A stretch of DNA of 47,820 nt from Clostridium sp. CF012 (lineage in GTDB: Bacteria; Bacillota; Clostridia; Clostridiales; Clostridiaceae): contig NZ_JAHLEF010000039.1 in the NCBI RefSeq assembly GCF_018861755.1, forward strand, positions 1-47,820, read 5' to 3'. Positions 40,448 to 47,820 of the stretch are shown here, piece by piece (position 1 is the first letter of the stretch; each line of letters opens with the position of its first letter). The notes beneath the pieces were generated by a model. The model made no database searches, was not told where the DNA came from, and worked only from the letters and a program-made list of their open reading frames with translations. The translations under genes and the position numbers were made by a program.

Positions 40448-40490
40448 CTAGTTGAGGTGATGTTAAATCACCTTCGACTAGTTATTTGTG
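40448..40490. terminator. Bidirectional terminator
   Basis: The stem ctagttgaggtgat / atcaccttcgactag (one bulge) spans the stop codon of the 38-aa minus-strand gene and is followed by TTATTTGTGTTT on the plus strand. Confidence 0.6.
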
Positions 40491-40594
40491 TTTAAGAAAA
40501 TTAGTTTTTTAATTAACCATCCAAGTGCATTGAATGCAACTATAAAAACTACTGTAAAAACTGCAAAATACATAAAGGAATTTATAATTTTCAC
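40478..40594 (-). CDS. Possible very small membrane protein (38 aa)
   Basis: The ORF from GTG 40594 reads MKIINSFMYFAVFTVVFIVA and continues with FNALGWLIKKLIF, one membrane helix with a basic end. It ends exactly in a terminator hairpin, which supports it; the ribosome binding site is weak (ATGGG close to the start). Confidence 0.35.
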   Translation of the reverse strand: MKIINSFMYFAVFTVVFIVAFNALGWLIKKLIFLNTNN

Positions 40595-40681
40595 CCCATT
40601 TTATCTTTTACTAATTTTCTGAATAGGTTGATATACAACAATATTATATTATTGCCATACAAAACATATATTTAATTGGCT

Positions 40682-40879
40682 ATGTTAGACCTAAATAGGG
40701 ATAAAGAAGATATAAAAACTTTTTCGGATTTAGAGTTACAAGACTTATTTGACTTCATAGGGGAGATAATGTCACTTAATTCATTAACTCATAGCCTTCC
40801 TAAAGATTGTAGAGAATTTCGATTTGCAAAGGGGGAGGTTTGCCCTCATTGTAAAATTTATGCTATAATTAGTATATAA
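40682..40879 (+). mobile_element. IS1595-like transposase, N-terminal fragment
   Basis: The 65-codon frame starts MLDLNRDKEDIKTFSDLELQ and ends with LPKDCREFRFAKGEVCPHC before running into KIYAIISI and a stop. The CREFRFAKGEVCPHC stretch is the start of the zinc-ribbon domain typical of IS1595/ISXO2-type transposases; the second zinc pair and the catalytic domain are gone. No terminal repeats of a complete element are seen. Confidence 0.6.
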
Positions 40880-40958
40880 TATACTATATTTTAGTAAACA
40901 ATCGTAGATTATTGCGTCGGAATTATAATTTTTAGAAATTTTAGGGAGGTTGGGAAAT

Positions 40959-41564
40959 ATGAATAATATATTATTACTTTTAGAACAAATACGCTCAATA
41001 GCACAACTTGGATTGTGTTATGCAAAAGACCCATATGACAATGAAAGATACGAAAAATTACTTGAATTAGCATCTAATGAATATTCTCAGATATGTAATA
41101 TTGAAGAGAAAATAATTGTTGAACGATTTAAAAAAGAGTTAGGTTATATAACTCCTAAGGTTGGCGTAAATGGAGTAATTATTTCGCAAGAAGGAAAAAT
41201 TCTTTTAGAAAGACGTGCTGACGATAAATTGTGGGGCATTCCTGGTGGTTGGACTGAAACAGGTGAAAGCCCTCAACAATCAATAAAAAGAGAGATTTAT
41301 GAAGAAACAGGACTTAATGTAGAAGTGAAAGAAATCATAGACATATTTACGAGGATACCAGGAGATTTTGGACAACCCCATACATCATATCATATATTGT
41401 TTTATTGCGAGGTAATAGATGGATGCTTAAAAGCATCGTTTGAAAGTATAGAGATTGGATTCCATGACTTTAATAAGATAACTGAATGGCATAGAGACCA
41501 TCTTGATATGGCTCGGAAAGCGAAAGAGTTCTTAAATGAATATAATAAGAAAATCAATGTATGA
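40959..41564 (+). CDS. NUDIX hydrolase with N-terminal helical domain
   Basis: The 201-residue protein has an N-terminal helical domain (about 1-60, NUDIX_N2-like) and a NUDIX domain with the box GGWTETGESPQQSIKREIYE followed by ETGL (pattern Gx5Ex7REuxEExGu complete). Such enzymes hydrolyse nucleoside diphosphates linked to another moiety, for example ADP-ribose. The ATG at 40959 follows TAGGGAGG. It is a single gene. Confidence 0.88.
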   Translation: MNNILLLLEQIRSIAQLGLCYAKDPYDNERYEKLLELASNEYSQICNIEEKIIVERFKKELGYITPKVGVNGVIISQEGKILLERRADDKLWGIPGGWTETGESPQQSIKREIYEETGLNVEVKEIIDIFTRIPGDFGQPHTSYHILFYCEVIDGCLKASFESIEIGFHDFNKITEWHRDHLDMARKAKEFLNEYNKKINV

Positions 41565-41715
41565 TAATTTTACAGGAGTTATCAAAAATATATTTGAATT
41601 GTAACCATTTGCAAGATAATTAATTCCGATTCTTCTTATTATTGTTGAGCAATGGTAGAATATTATGAGTTAATTGTTAAGTTGTTTATTATTAAAAATT
41701 AGGGGGAAACAACAT

Positions 41716-42000
41716 ATGGATGATAATATTATATGGATAATTATAGGAGTATTGTTACTATCGAGTATATTAACTGGCATTAATCAATTACGAAATGATA
41801 TCAAACGCACAAATAAGGTTTTAGAAAAAATTGCTAAACAAATTGGAGTCCCTGAAACAGCTGTTGATGATGAAATTAAAAGTCTTGTTATAGATGGTAA
41901 AAAGATTAAAGCAATTAAAATGTACAGACAAACTACAGGATTAGGATTGAAAGAAGCCAAAGAACAGATCGATTTATTGAGTGAAAAATTAAAGAAATAG
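41716..42000 (+). CDS. Membrane-anchored protein with ribosomal L7/L12 C-terminal-like domain (94 aa)
   Basis: One N-terminal membrane helix (MDDNIIWIIIGVLLLSSILT) is followed by a short helix and a domain KIKAIKMYRQTTGLGLKEAK resembling the C-terminal fold of ribosomal protein L7/L12, a known architecture of small Firmicute proteins of unknown role. GGGGGAAAC precedes the ATG at 41716. It is followed by a strong terminator. Confidence 0.7.
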   Translation: MDDNIIWIIIGVLLLSSILTGINQLRNDIKRTNKVLEKIAKQIGVPETAVDDEIKSLVIDGKKIKAIKMYRQTTGLGLKEAKEQIDLLSEKLKK

Positions 42001-42040
42001 GAAATAAACAATTTTCATTAAGGTTGTAATCAAATAAAAA

Positions 42041-42079
42041 ATATCCTACATCATAGGAATAGATGTAGGATATTTTTTG
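42041..42079 (+). terminator. Terminator of the L7/L12-like gene
   Basis: The perfect 12-bp stem atatcctacatc / gatgtaggatat is followed by TTTTTTGC. Confidence 0.8.
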
Positions 42080-42199
42080 CTTTAATTTTCGCTCAAATTA
42101 AGTTGATAATACTTGTGTGTTTTACTATGGGAAAATTGATTTTGCACCTCTAAAGTGAACCCATTGAGAAAAATGGTTAATTTTTTATTTATTTTTGAA

Positions 42200-42325
42200 A
42201 TATGACAATATTAGCCTAATTTAGCAAAGTTAACATGATAGAATAGGTCAAATGAGGCTTTAAATAATAAAATGTATGATTTTGTAGTGAGGTAAATATG
42301 GGTAAAAATAAGAACTTGCCATTTG
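42200..42325 (+). repeat. Shared promoter/leader module, copy B
   Basis: tatgacaatattagcctaat-ttagcaaagttaacatgatag-aat matches the module at 15100-15146; with the later acttgccatttgccacgtgg-atggcacca it matches 21757-21890. Here the second part is the start of an ORF with its own ribosome binding site. Confidence 0.55.
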
Positions 42326-42465
42326 CCACGTGGATGGCACCAAATAGCAGAGGAGGGGATTTAAGTGTCAAGCAGTCAAAATGTTTTTTTTACTGTAAAG
42401 CGGGGGATACTAATATTAATTTTATACAGTATAACAATAATGGTTTACTTCACGTGTTTTTATAA
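42298..42465 (+). CDS. Short ORF in the shared leader (55 aa)
   Basis: ATG 42298, behind GTGAGGTAA, opens a frame MGKNKNLPFATWMAPNSRGG and so on for 55 codons. The first 20 residues are conserved in copy C of the leader (NLPLATWVAP), which argues that this peptide was once, or still is, translated. The second half overlaps the start of the 176-aa gene in a different frame, so it may be a leader peptide or the front of a truncated gene. The family is not recognised. Confidence 0.4.
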   Translation: MGKNKNLPFATWMAPNSRGGDLSVKQSKCFFYCKAGDTNINFIQYNNNGLLHVFL

Positions 42466-42895
42466 GCCGCTGGAGCTTATAGCTTCTAATTTGGACATTC
42501 CTGAAATTGCATCTGCAAATGAAATTTTAAAGTCTATTAATCGTGACGATATAATGTTCTTTTTTATATTTTCTTTTTTAGGTGTTGTAGCTATTCTTCT
42601 GATTGTAACATTTATATACCAAGAGATAGTATTATGCACTAAACCTATTATTGCTGTTAATGCTAGGTTAAAGTCAAAAGAATCAGTTATGCAGATGTCT
42701 GGAGACTATATGGGATTTTCATCTGTTGGGTATAATTATAAGCTAATATTTGAAACAGATAATGAGGTTGAAATGGTTTTTGTTGTTGTTCCTAAATATT
42801 ATGCCACAATCATGGAAGGGAATAAGGGGATTTTAAAATATAAACAGGGAAGATTAAATAGATTTATAGGGTTTGATCTTAAATCAATAGATTAG
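42365..42895 (+). CDS. Membrane protein, DUF2500-like (176 aa)
   Basis: The protein (GTG start behind AGAGGAGGGG) has two membrane helices (about residues 14-33 and 63-86) and a C-terminal beta-rich domain with VNARLKSKESVMQMSGDY, YKLIFETDNEVEMVFVVVPK and KYKQGRLNRFIGF, similar to DUF2500. The function of that family is unknown. It overlaps the 55-aa leader ORF. The 578 bp downstream (42896-43473) hold a decayed minus-strand sequence (fragments KEMVYGEFDVVLGDGDRLL and NIEKMGTVVISAGDVGS in different frames) and a terminator. Confidence 0.6.
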   Translation: MSSSQNVFFTVKRGILILILYSITIMVYFTCFYKPLELIASNLDIPEIASANEILKSINRDDIMFFFIFSFLGVVAILLIVTFIYQEIVLCTKPIIAVNARLKSKESVMQMSGDYMGFSSVGYNYKLIFETDNEVEMVFVVVPKYYATIMEGNKGILKYKQGRLNRFIGFDLKSID

Positions 42896-43336
42896 GAGCA
42901 TTTTTACTGAATAATAATTAATTAGAATCTTGTAAAAGTTAATTAAAATTTAATTAACACTTAACTGAAGTATCTAATAATAGGCTGAAATCAGTTCCTT
43001 TGCGGAGTTAAGCCTTAGCTAATAACCTTGTTAAATTTAACTAGAATTATAAATAGAACAGAAAAAGAGATATAGCAGTATGAGCCAACATCACCAGCGG
43101 ATATTACCACGGTTCCCATTTTTTCTATATTGCGGTTTGCCATCTTATGATAGAGAGTCTGAACTTAGTAGTCTATCTCCATCACCTAATACTACATCAA
43201 ATTCTCCATAAACCATTTCCTTCATTATAGCGTTATATTAATTTCTGTTTGCAACATGGGATGCATAATCAGCTGGAGTAGCGTGCAGCCACTAGGGAAG
43301 GAAAGCTAATAGCAGTACTTAGAAAATTAAAGCATT

Positions 43337-43378
43337 GCTGCCGAAATGTATAGAAATATATTTCGGCAGTTTTTTTGT
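43337..43378 (+). terminator. Terminator ahead of the Rpn gene
   Basis: The stem ctgccgaaat / atttcggcag is followed by TTTTTTTG. No intact plus-strand gene directly precedes it. Confidence 0.65.
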
Positions 43379-43473
43379 TGTTGCAATAATAAGAACAAAT
43401 GTTCGCATATAATGCAAAGTAATACTAATACTATAGACAGGTAATATTATGATATAATAAAGGAGGAATAGAC

Positions 43474-44382
43474 ATGGATTATGAAAAGATTGAAGATTCG
43501 GTGCTTAAAAGTGCTATGGACTTTTTTCAACAAAATGCAGTTAATTTTTTTGGAATAAATACTAAGATAATAGCACCAGCACAAACGGAGCTAAAAGATA
43601 TAAAAATAAATACAAACTTTATGGATTATACTTTCCATACAGAAGATGGTAATTATCTTCATTTCGAATTCCAAACAACAAATAGGCAAGAGGATATAAG
43701 AAGATTTATGTTTTATGATGCATCTTTGCATTATAAAGGGAATAGAAAAATAAGAACGGTAGTAGTATATTCTTCAGATATTAAAATGGTAGAAAACTAT
43801 ATAAATGCAGGAAGTATTAAATATAATATAGAAGCCTATTATATGAATAATATAGATGGTGATGAAAAATATAATTACTTAAAAAACAAAATTGATAATA
43901 ATGAAGAACTTACAAATGAAGAGATATTAAGTCTAACATTTATTCCATTAATGAAGGGAAATCTAACAAGATCAGAAAGAACTATAAGAAGTATAGAATT
44001 AGCAGATAAAATAAATATAAGTGATAGTAAATTAAAGTGTCTTACAATGTTGTATGCATTATTAGAGAAATTCGGTGATGCTGAAAGTAAGAAAAAATTC
44101 AAGGAGGTATTTAATATGACAGAAATAGGTAAGATGATATTAGAGGATGGAATTGCTAAAGGAATGGAAAAAGGAATGGAAAGAGGAATGGAAAGAGGAA
44201 TGGAAAAAGGTAGGAAAGAAGGAAAAGCACAGCTTTTATTAAAACAGTTAACTAAGAAATTCAATAAAATACCAAGTGAATATAAAAATAAGATAATGGA
44301 ATTACCAGATGAAACTATAGAGATAATAGGACTTGAACTATTTGAAATGAAAGATGTGAAGGAAATAGAGAAATACTTTTAG
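43474..44382 (+). CDS. Rpn-family recombination-promoting nuclease / PD-(D/E)XK putative transposase
   Basis: The 302-residue protein has a PD-(D/E)XK core with Asp51 (FMDYTFHTEDGN) and Glu65-x-Gln67 (HFEFQTT), matching Rpn/PDDEXK_2 nucleases that cut DNA and promote RecA-independent recombination. The C-terminal third contains an imperfect GM(E)(K/R)G repeat (about residues 229-247), encoded by a 12-bp tandem repeat (44156-44210), then a helical tail (LLLKQLTKKFNKIPSEYKNK). AAAGGAGGAA precedes the ATG. Fragments of this coding sequence occur at 46010-46080. Such genes are multicopy and may be mobile. Confidence 0.82.
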   Translation: MDYEKIEDSVLKSAMDFFQQNAVNFFGINTKIIAPAQTELKDIKINTNFMDYTFHTEDGNYLHFEFQTTNRQEDIRRFMFYDASLHYKGNRKIRTVVVYSSDIKMVENYINAGSIKYNIEAYYMNNIDGDEKYNYLKNKIDNNEELTNEEILSLTFIPLMKGNLTRSERTIRSIELADKINISDSKLKCLTMLYALLEKFGDAESKKKFKEVFNMTEIGKMILEDGIAKGMEKGMERGMERGMEKGRKEGKAQLLLKQLTKKFNKIPSEYKNKIMELPDETIEIIGLELFEMKDVKEIEKYF

Positions 44383-44388
44383 TATGGG

Positions 44389-44538
44389 GTCCGGATGGAA
44401 GATGATTATATGGACTTTTACAACAATGATCGTTACCAATGGAATCTAGCAAAACTCTCACCATATCAATATGCCTTATACTTAAATACAGGTAAGTACC
44501 CTATAAAAGTTAAAAAAACCCTTATATCAGAAATATGA
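44389..44538 (+). mobile_element. C-terminal fragment of an IS3-family transposase
   Basis: The frame reads MEDDYMDFYNNDRYQWNLAK and continues LSPYQYALYLNTGKYPI, the usual end of IS3-family OrfB (YN..R.Q..L..LSP..Y). The catalytic DDE core is absent and no terminal repeats are seen. It lies immediately after the Rpn gene and ends in a terminator. Confidence 0.7.
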
Positions 44539-44553
44539 TATAAGGTTTTTTTT
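44515..44553 (+). terminator. Terminator after the transposase fragment
   Basis: The stem aacccttatatca / tgatataaggtt is followed by TTTTTT. It overlaps the last codons of the fragment. Confidence 0.7.
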
Positions 44554-44627
44554 AAGGCTCTTTTTTTAGAATCTCATTGACACAGAGTCCACTTTAAATA
44601 GATACTTTTATAGCTTTTATTATTTAA

Positions 44628-44683
44628 AAATATAAATGACTTCTAATTATAGCTTTCTTAGTAGAATTATTAAGCTATTATTG
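44628..44683 (+). repeat. 56-bp dispersed repeat, copy 2
   Basis: Matches 30145-30200 at 51 of 56 positions in the same orientation. It lies between the transposase fragment and the end of the minus-strand lipoprotein gene. Confidence 0.75.
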
Positions 44684-44689
44684 TTTGAT

Positions 44690-45724
44690 TCACCATTGTC
44701 TTCCAGGGTCATCTGCCATAGAATTTACGGTTCCCCTCGGATATAGAACATTATAATGATCCATCACAGGGCTCGGATTATCAATTGTAGGACTACTAAA
44801 TACCATTTCCAATTTAAACTCTGTGCCGGATGTATATCCTATAATTTCTTGAGTACCGATCTTGGAATTAAACACTGGGGTTCCGAAAACCTCTTTCACT
44901 TTAGCTAAGGATAGGACCTTAATCTGGGTATCGAAAGACCGGACTTCAAATACTTGCTCTCCCTTGTTGATACCAAAGACAGTATTATGGTTCTTATAAG
45001 TTGCATAGCTGCCTTTAGCAGATGCTACGTAAACAGTTTTATCTGCCTGCCCCCAAGCTTTTATAATAGTTTCCATATTCGTTGTTTTGGCAGGAAAGTC
45101 ACAATTAATAATTTTTCCTTGTTTTGCAAGCTTCATCATATTCAAAAGCATAACTGTTTTTAAATCGCTGCTTTGGACTATCTGAACTACTTTAAGAGGA
45201 TGAGTTTTCAATATTTCTTCCACTTCTTGATACCCAGTGGGGTATGCGAAGTTGTAACGTGCTGGCAGTGCAAAAACATAAGAGTTGTTTCTACCAAGTT
45301 CACTTGGCCCAATTGGCGCAGCACCTATATGAAATTCCTCTTGCTGAAGTAAGTTCCATTGGCCGAGAGTAAACACCATAATAGGAATATCCTGGCGCGG
45401 GTTATTAGAAGTCCATTGAGGATGTCTAATGGAAATTTTAGGGCCAGTCTCAGTAAGCTTTCCAGATGCTATATCATTACCTTCCCAAATTCCATTGATT
45501 ATCGAAAAATTTTGCCAACTTTTCGGTAATATAAAGTTAAAACCATATTGAGCATTCTTGTATAAAATTGAGCTTGAGTTTGTAGTTGTTGAAGAGGTTG
45601 TCTGATTTTGACTGCTACTTGTAGGAATAAGCGGGCTTTTTACGCTAGAACATCCTACAAGAAGTATCAATGACAGAACTACAATTGCACATTTTATTGT
45701 TGCTTTTTTACATGTTGATATCAT
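44690..45724 (-). CDS. Lipoprotein with DUF4309 (YjgB-like) C-terminal domain
   Basis: The 344-residue protein has a lipoprotein signal peptide with lipobox LLVGC (about residues 22-26), a Ser/Thr-rich linker, a first domain (about 50-190; YGFNFILPKSWQNFSIINGI), and a DUF4309/YjgB-like domain (about 220-344; KAWGQADKTVYVASAKGSYA, GTEFKLEMVFSSPTIDNPSP, ending DDPGRQW). It is anchored on the outer face of the membrane; the function is unknown. The ATG at 45724 follows AAAGGAGG. A 66-68-bp block inside it (45257-45324) is shared with intergenic DNA at 40287-40354. Confidence 0.75.
   Translation of the reverse strand: MISTCKKATIKCAIVVLSLILLVGCSSVKSPLIPTSSSQNQTTSSTTTNSSSILYKNAQYGFNFILPKSWQNFSIINGIWEGNDIASGKLTETGPKISIRHPQWTSNNPRQDIPIMVFTLGQWNLLQQEEFHIGAAPIGPSELGRNNSYVFALPARYNFAYPTGYQEVEEILKTHPLKVVQIVQSSDLKTVMLLNMMKLAKQGKIINCDFPAKTTNMETIIKAWGQADKTVYVASAKGSYATYKNHNTVFGINKGEQVFEVRSFDTQIKVLSLAKVKEVFGTPVFNSKIGTQEIIGYTSGTEFKLEMVFSSPTIDNPSPVMDHYNVLYPRGTVNSMADDPGRQW
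45257..45324. repeat. 68-bp repeat with inverted ends, copy 2 (inside lipoprotein gene)
   Basis: 67/68 identical to 40287-40354. In the gene's frame it encodes about 22 residues, GAAPIGPSELGRNNSYVFAL and PAR. The block between the end repeats is 66 bp, a multiple of three, so it keeps the frame open. Confidence 0.85.
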
Positions 45725-45860
45725 AATTATCCTCCTTTCTTGTTGAACCAACTTGGTTTCTTGCAGTTGTAATCAAGTTTTTGTATGTTGAAAGCTGCAA
45801 ATTAATATTTAGGCGACATTCATCAATATATTTTTGAGTATACTTATTCATACAAAGCAT
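45708..45860 (-). CDS. Small protein overlapping the lipoprotein start (50 aa)
   Basis: The frame from ATG 45860 (behind GAAAGGAAAA) reads MLCMNKYTQKYIDECRLNIN and ends KEDNYDINM, overlapping the first 17 bp of the lipoprotein gene in another frame. The overlap, including the lipoprotein's ribosome binding site, suggests translational coupling. The family is not recognised. Confidence 0.45.
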   Translation of the reverse strand: MLCMNKYTQKYIDECRLNINLQLSTYKNLITTARNQVGSTRKEDNYDINM

Positions 45861-46009
45861 ATATTATTTTCCTTTCAGCTCAACGTTTTTAGTATTAGTA
45901 TTCATAGTTTCGATTTAAGCTTGTCTTATAAGTTCTTTTGTCTTAATAATGGAAGCATTTTAGTTAAGTATTTAGCTATTAGTATAACCTCAATAAAATA
46001 AATATCAAT

Positions 46010-46264
46010 AGTGCTATGGATTTTTTTTCAACAAAATAACGAAGAGATTCAATAAAATACCAAGTGAATATAAAAATAAAGTGAAGTGGGACTGGCGCTG
46101 GATAATCCTTTTGGAAAGGCTTCAGGAAGTCATGTGCATGATCCTATATTCACTATTGCAAACAAGCTAAATTTCCCAATGATAGCCTTTGCTTCACCAG
46201 AAATTATAAAGACAGAAATCAGTGAAAGATTTCCTATATTTTAGGCGCTTCAAATTAATGAAGA
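46010..46264 (+). pseudogene. Mosaic of Rpn-gene and ATPase-gene fragments
   Basis: Three pieces are joined. 46010-46037 matches the start of the Rpn gene (43510-43536); 46038-46080 matches its C-terminal coding part (44250-44292) with two or three mismatches; 46097-46264 matches the SMC-like fragment at 15226-15393, here with an in-frame TAG. The intervening 600-700 bp of the Rpn gene are deleted. No product is expected. Confidence 0.75.
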
Positions 46265-46443
46265 AAGTTTATTTATCATACATGTCATTTAATTATTTAT
46301 TGAAGTAATAATTATTAAAATAATTTTTATATTAGGAACCGATTCCGACTCCGACTCATCTTAATAACTATAAAAGCCACTAAAGGTTTTTCAATGATGT
46401 ACTATTTCTATTACTTATGTTTTATCTTTTATAAAATAATATT

Positions 46444-46986
46444 CTAAGATGATATTTTCTTACTATCACATTTACTTTCATATTTGTTATATTGAGAGAA
46501 CTTCGAAAGAGCGTCGTCGCACAATCTCCAAATTCTTAGGTTTTCTATAGGATATGCGTATATTCCTTTATAAAATTCAATTGCTGATTGATTCCATTCA
46601 TGTACCCACCATTCAAGCCGACCACAATCCCTTTCCACTGTCAGTCTTGCAAGATATGCTAGCATCTTTTTGCCAAATCCTTTTCCTCGCATTTCGGGTT
46701 CAATATATAAATCAACTAAATGTATGCCAGGCCTACCTTGAAACGTAGAAAAACTGTTATGGAACAAAGCAAACCCAACTATGTTATCTTTGTATTCTCC
46801 AAGTATTACTTCAGCTACATTTCTATCAAACAGTGACTTTTCAAGCACACTCTCGGTAGCTGTAACCTGGTCAAGTTCATTTTCATATACAGCCAAGTCT
46901 TTTATAAACTTCAAAACAATTACCGTATCTTCACGTTTAGCAAATCTAATTTTCAATTCGTCTTGTTTTAATTGAATTACTTCCAT
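46444..46986 (-). CDS. GNAT-family N-acetyltransferase, diamine acetyltransferase-like
   Basis: The 180-residue protein resembles the spermidine/diamine N-acetyltransferase group: LKIRFAKREDTVIVLKFIKD at the start, FQGRPGIHLVDLYIEPEMRG with acetyl-CoA loop RGKGFGKK, and LEWWVHEWNQSAIEFYKGI. The DLY.EPE.RGKG pattern is typical of that group, but the substrate is not proved. GGGGGTG precedes the ATG. It is a single gene. Confidence 0.83.
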   Translation of the reverse strand: MEVIQLKQDELKIRFAKREDTVIVLKFIKDLAVYENELDQVTATESVLEKSLFDRNVAEVILGEYKDNIVGFALFHNSFSTFQGRPGIHLVDLYIEPEMRGKGFGKKMLAYLARLTVERDCGRLEWWVHEWNQSAIEFYKGIYAYPIENLRIWRLCDDALSKFSQYNKYESKCDSKKISS

Positions 46987-47123
46987 ATAAACACCCCCAA
47001 AACTATTCTAATACCAATTATTTTACATTTATGACGCGAGGTATGAAGAATACGCCACAGAATTTATTAAAGATAATGCTCACTTTACTTATGATAAGTG
47101 CTTAATCATTTCAAATGGCTCAA

Positions 47124-47337
47124 TTACAGTAAAACCGTTCTTTGGTAAAAATTTTGAGCTTCAACATAATCCTTTGCAAACCTCGTATACAATTTAGTTA
47201 TTCCGTTGCTAGTTGCATAGGTTTCCGCAGTTTTAAGGAGCTGACCACCAATTCCATTGCGCTTCAAGGATACTTGATTCAAGCACCATATAAATCATAT
47301 CATCTCGATATTTACTATTATATTTGATAATTAACAT
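47124..47337 (-). pseudogene. Broken GNAT acetyltransferase (internal deletion)
   Basis: ATG 47337, behind GAGGTG, opens with MLIIKYNSKYRDDMIYMVLE, a GNAT-like start. After a change of frame near residue 24 the sequence gives SSILKRNGIGGQLLKTAETY and KLYTRFAKDYVEAQNFYQR, the acetyl-CoA loop and later part. About 60 residues between them are missing, so it is a deleted and frameshifted gene. Confidence 0.6.
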
Positions 47338-47518
47338 GATTTCACCTCACAAAATGTATATAGTCTTTGTTGCACATAATTTTACGATTTCGTCTTAATA
47401 ATACCATAATTTATCATAAATATAAATAATAGATATATCCTAATCTTCATGTCATCATATCTTCCTATGTAATTTTTGAACCGCTGTAACCGTTGACATG
47501 ACTTAGTTTACACTAGTT

Positions 47519-47707
47519 GTGACTAATTGTTACTATTGCGTATCAACCAGTAAGCTATAGTTACCCAGTCTTCAGCTAATAAATCGGTAATCGAAGGAAC
47601 CCAAGCACACTATGTCACACTATTTTCCTAGTTTGTCACAAGTAAAAACGCCACAAACTTTTATTGTTTGTGACGCCTAAATATGAAAAATGTGACTCAT
47701 TGTGACC
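47519..47707. repeat. Cluster of TGTGAC/GTCACA hexamers
   Basis: Six occurrences in 190 bp: TGTGAC at 47519, 47670, 47692 and 47702, and GTCACA at 47615 and 47636. The stretch 47338-47820 holds no clear gene. The cluster might be binding sites for a DNA-binding protein such as a tyrosine recombinase. Confidence 0.4.
47645..47681 (-). terminator. Terminator, minus strand
   Basis: On the minus strand the stem gcgtcacaaac / gtttgtggcg is followed by TTTTTACTTG. It probably ends a gene lying beyond the right edge. Confidence 0.6.
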
Positions 47708-47820
47708 AAAAATTATCCTCATTTTGTGAGGTTCTATTTATAGACCACCAAATATGTATGATAGAACCCTTGAATTTCTAAGTATAAACACTATGAGTAA
47801 TGTCAACATAAAAATTCGTA

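Noticed and set aside
40185-40451. 88-codon plus-strand ORF
   Set aside because: Its middle is the 68-bp repeat read antisense to the lipoprotein frame and it has no ribosome binding site; only the last 28 codons look protein-like.
43240-43320. Possible tRNA-like or riboswitch segment (gcgtgcagccactagggaag)
   Set aside because: No cloverleaf, no CCA-proximal T-loop and no riboswitch consensus could be built.
47029-47195. Plus-strand open stretch YDARYEEYATEFIKDNAHFT
   Set aside because: It lacks a start and overlaps the better supported broken acetyltransferase on the other strand.
47778-47819. Minus-strand peptide TNFYVDITHSVYT before a stop, reminiscent of a tyrosine recombinase C-terminus
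   Set aside because: Only 13 residues are visible at the window edge; not enough to call.

Overview
The window reads as the chromosome of a low-GC, spore-forming, strictly anaerobic Firmicute, most likely a Clostridium. The reasons are the AT-rich sequence, strong GGAGG ribosome binding sites, an anaerobic ribonucleotide reductase, a spore-coat transglutaminase (tgl), agr-type peptide signalling and P47/OrfX-like proteins. A secreted ice-binding (DUF3494) protein suggests a cold-adapted species, perhaps near the C. estertheticum group; that placement is inference.

Layout. 1-692: start of nrdD on the minus strand, behind an NrdR box, a terminator and a cobalamin riboswitch. 866-4839: two more cobalamin riboswitches on the plus strand, the first ahead of a 60-residue Fis-type DNA-binding protein, the second ahead of a cobalt ECF transporter in the order cbiQ-cbiO-cbiM-cbiN. 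4985-6164: small ORFs, a collapsed GntR gene and a small membrane protein enclosed by a perfect 14-bp inverted repeat. 6387-9141: an agr-like system in which the response regulator and histidine kinase converge on agrB-agrD; the signal peptide appears to use serine for ring closure. 9836-12707: two adjacent P47/TULIP proteins with no neurotoxin gene beside them. 13338-15014: secreted metallophosphoesterase. 15224-20009: small membrane proteins, a truncated DsrE protein, a Met-Pro-Met repeat protein, and tgl with a partner.

20281-32331 is dominated by regulator-plus-export or detoxification pairs, several with visible palindromic operators: MarR/ferredoxin-nitroreductase, a heterodimeric ABC exporter, MATE/MerR, SdpR/SdpI, and MarR/MATE. 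32628-42895: ice-binding protein, acetyltransferases, an AraC/GyrI regulator, an M23 peptidase, an oxidoreductase/HAD pair, a NUDIX hydrolase and small membrane proteins. 43474-47820: an Rpn-type nuclease, transposase and gene fragments, a DUF4309 lipoprotein, and acetyltransferases, one of them broken.

A recurring theme is dispersed short duplications (53, 56, 68 and 168 bp, plus a shared promoter/leader module) and collapsed genes, mostly in intergenic DNA. The best candidates for new biology are the P47 pair, the inverted-repeat small-protein module at 5816-6164, the serine-type agr peptide, the B12 riboswitch over a lone Fis-type protein, the folded element at 36780-36930, and the 68-bp repeat with inverted ends that lies inside a lipoprotein gene.
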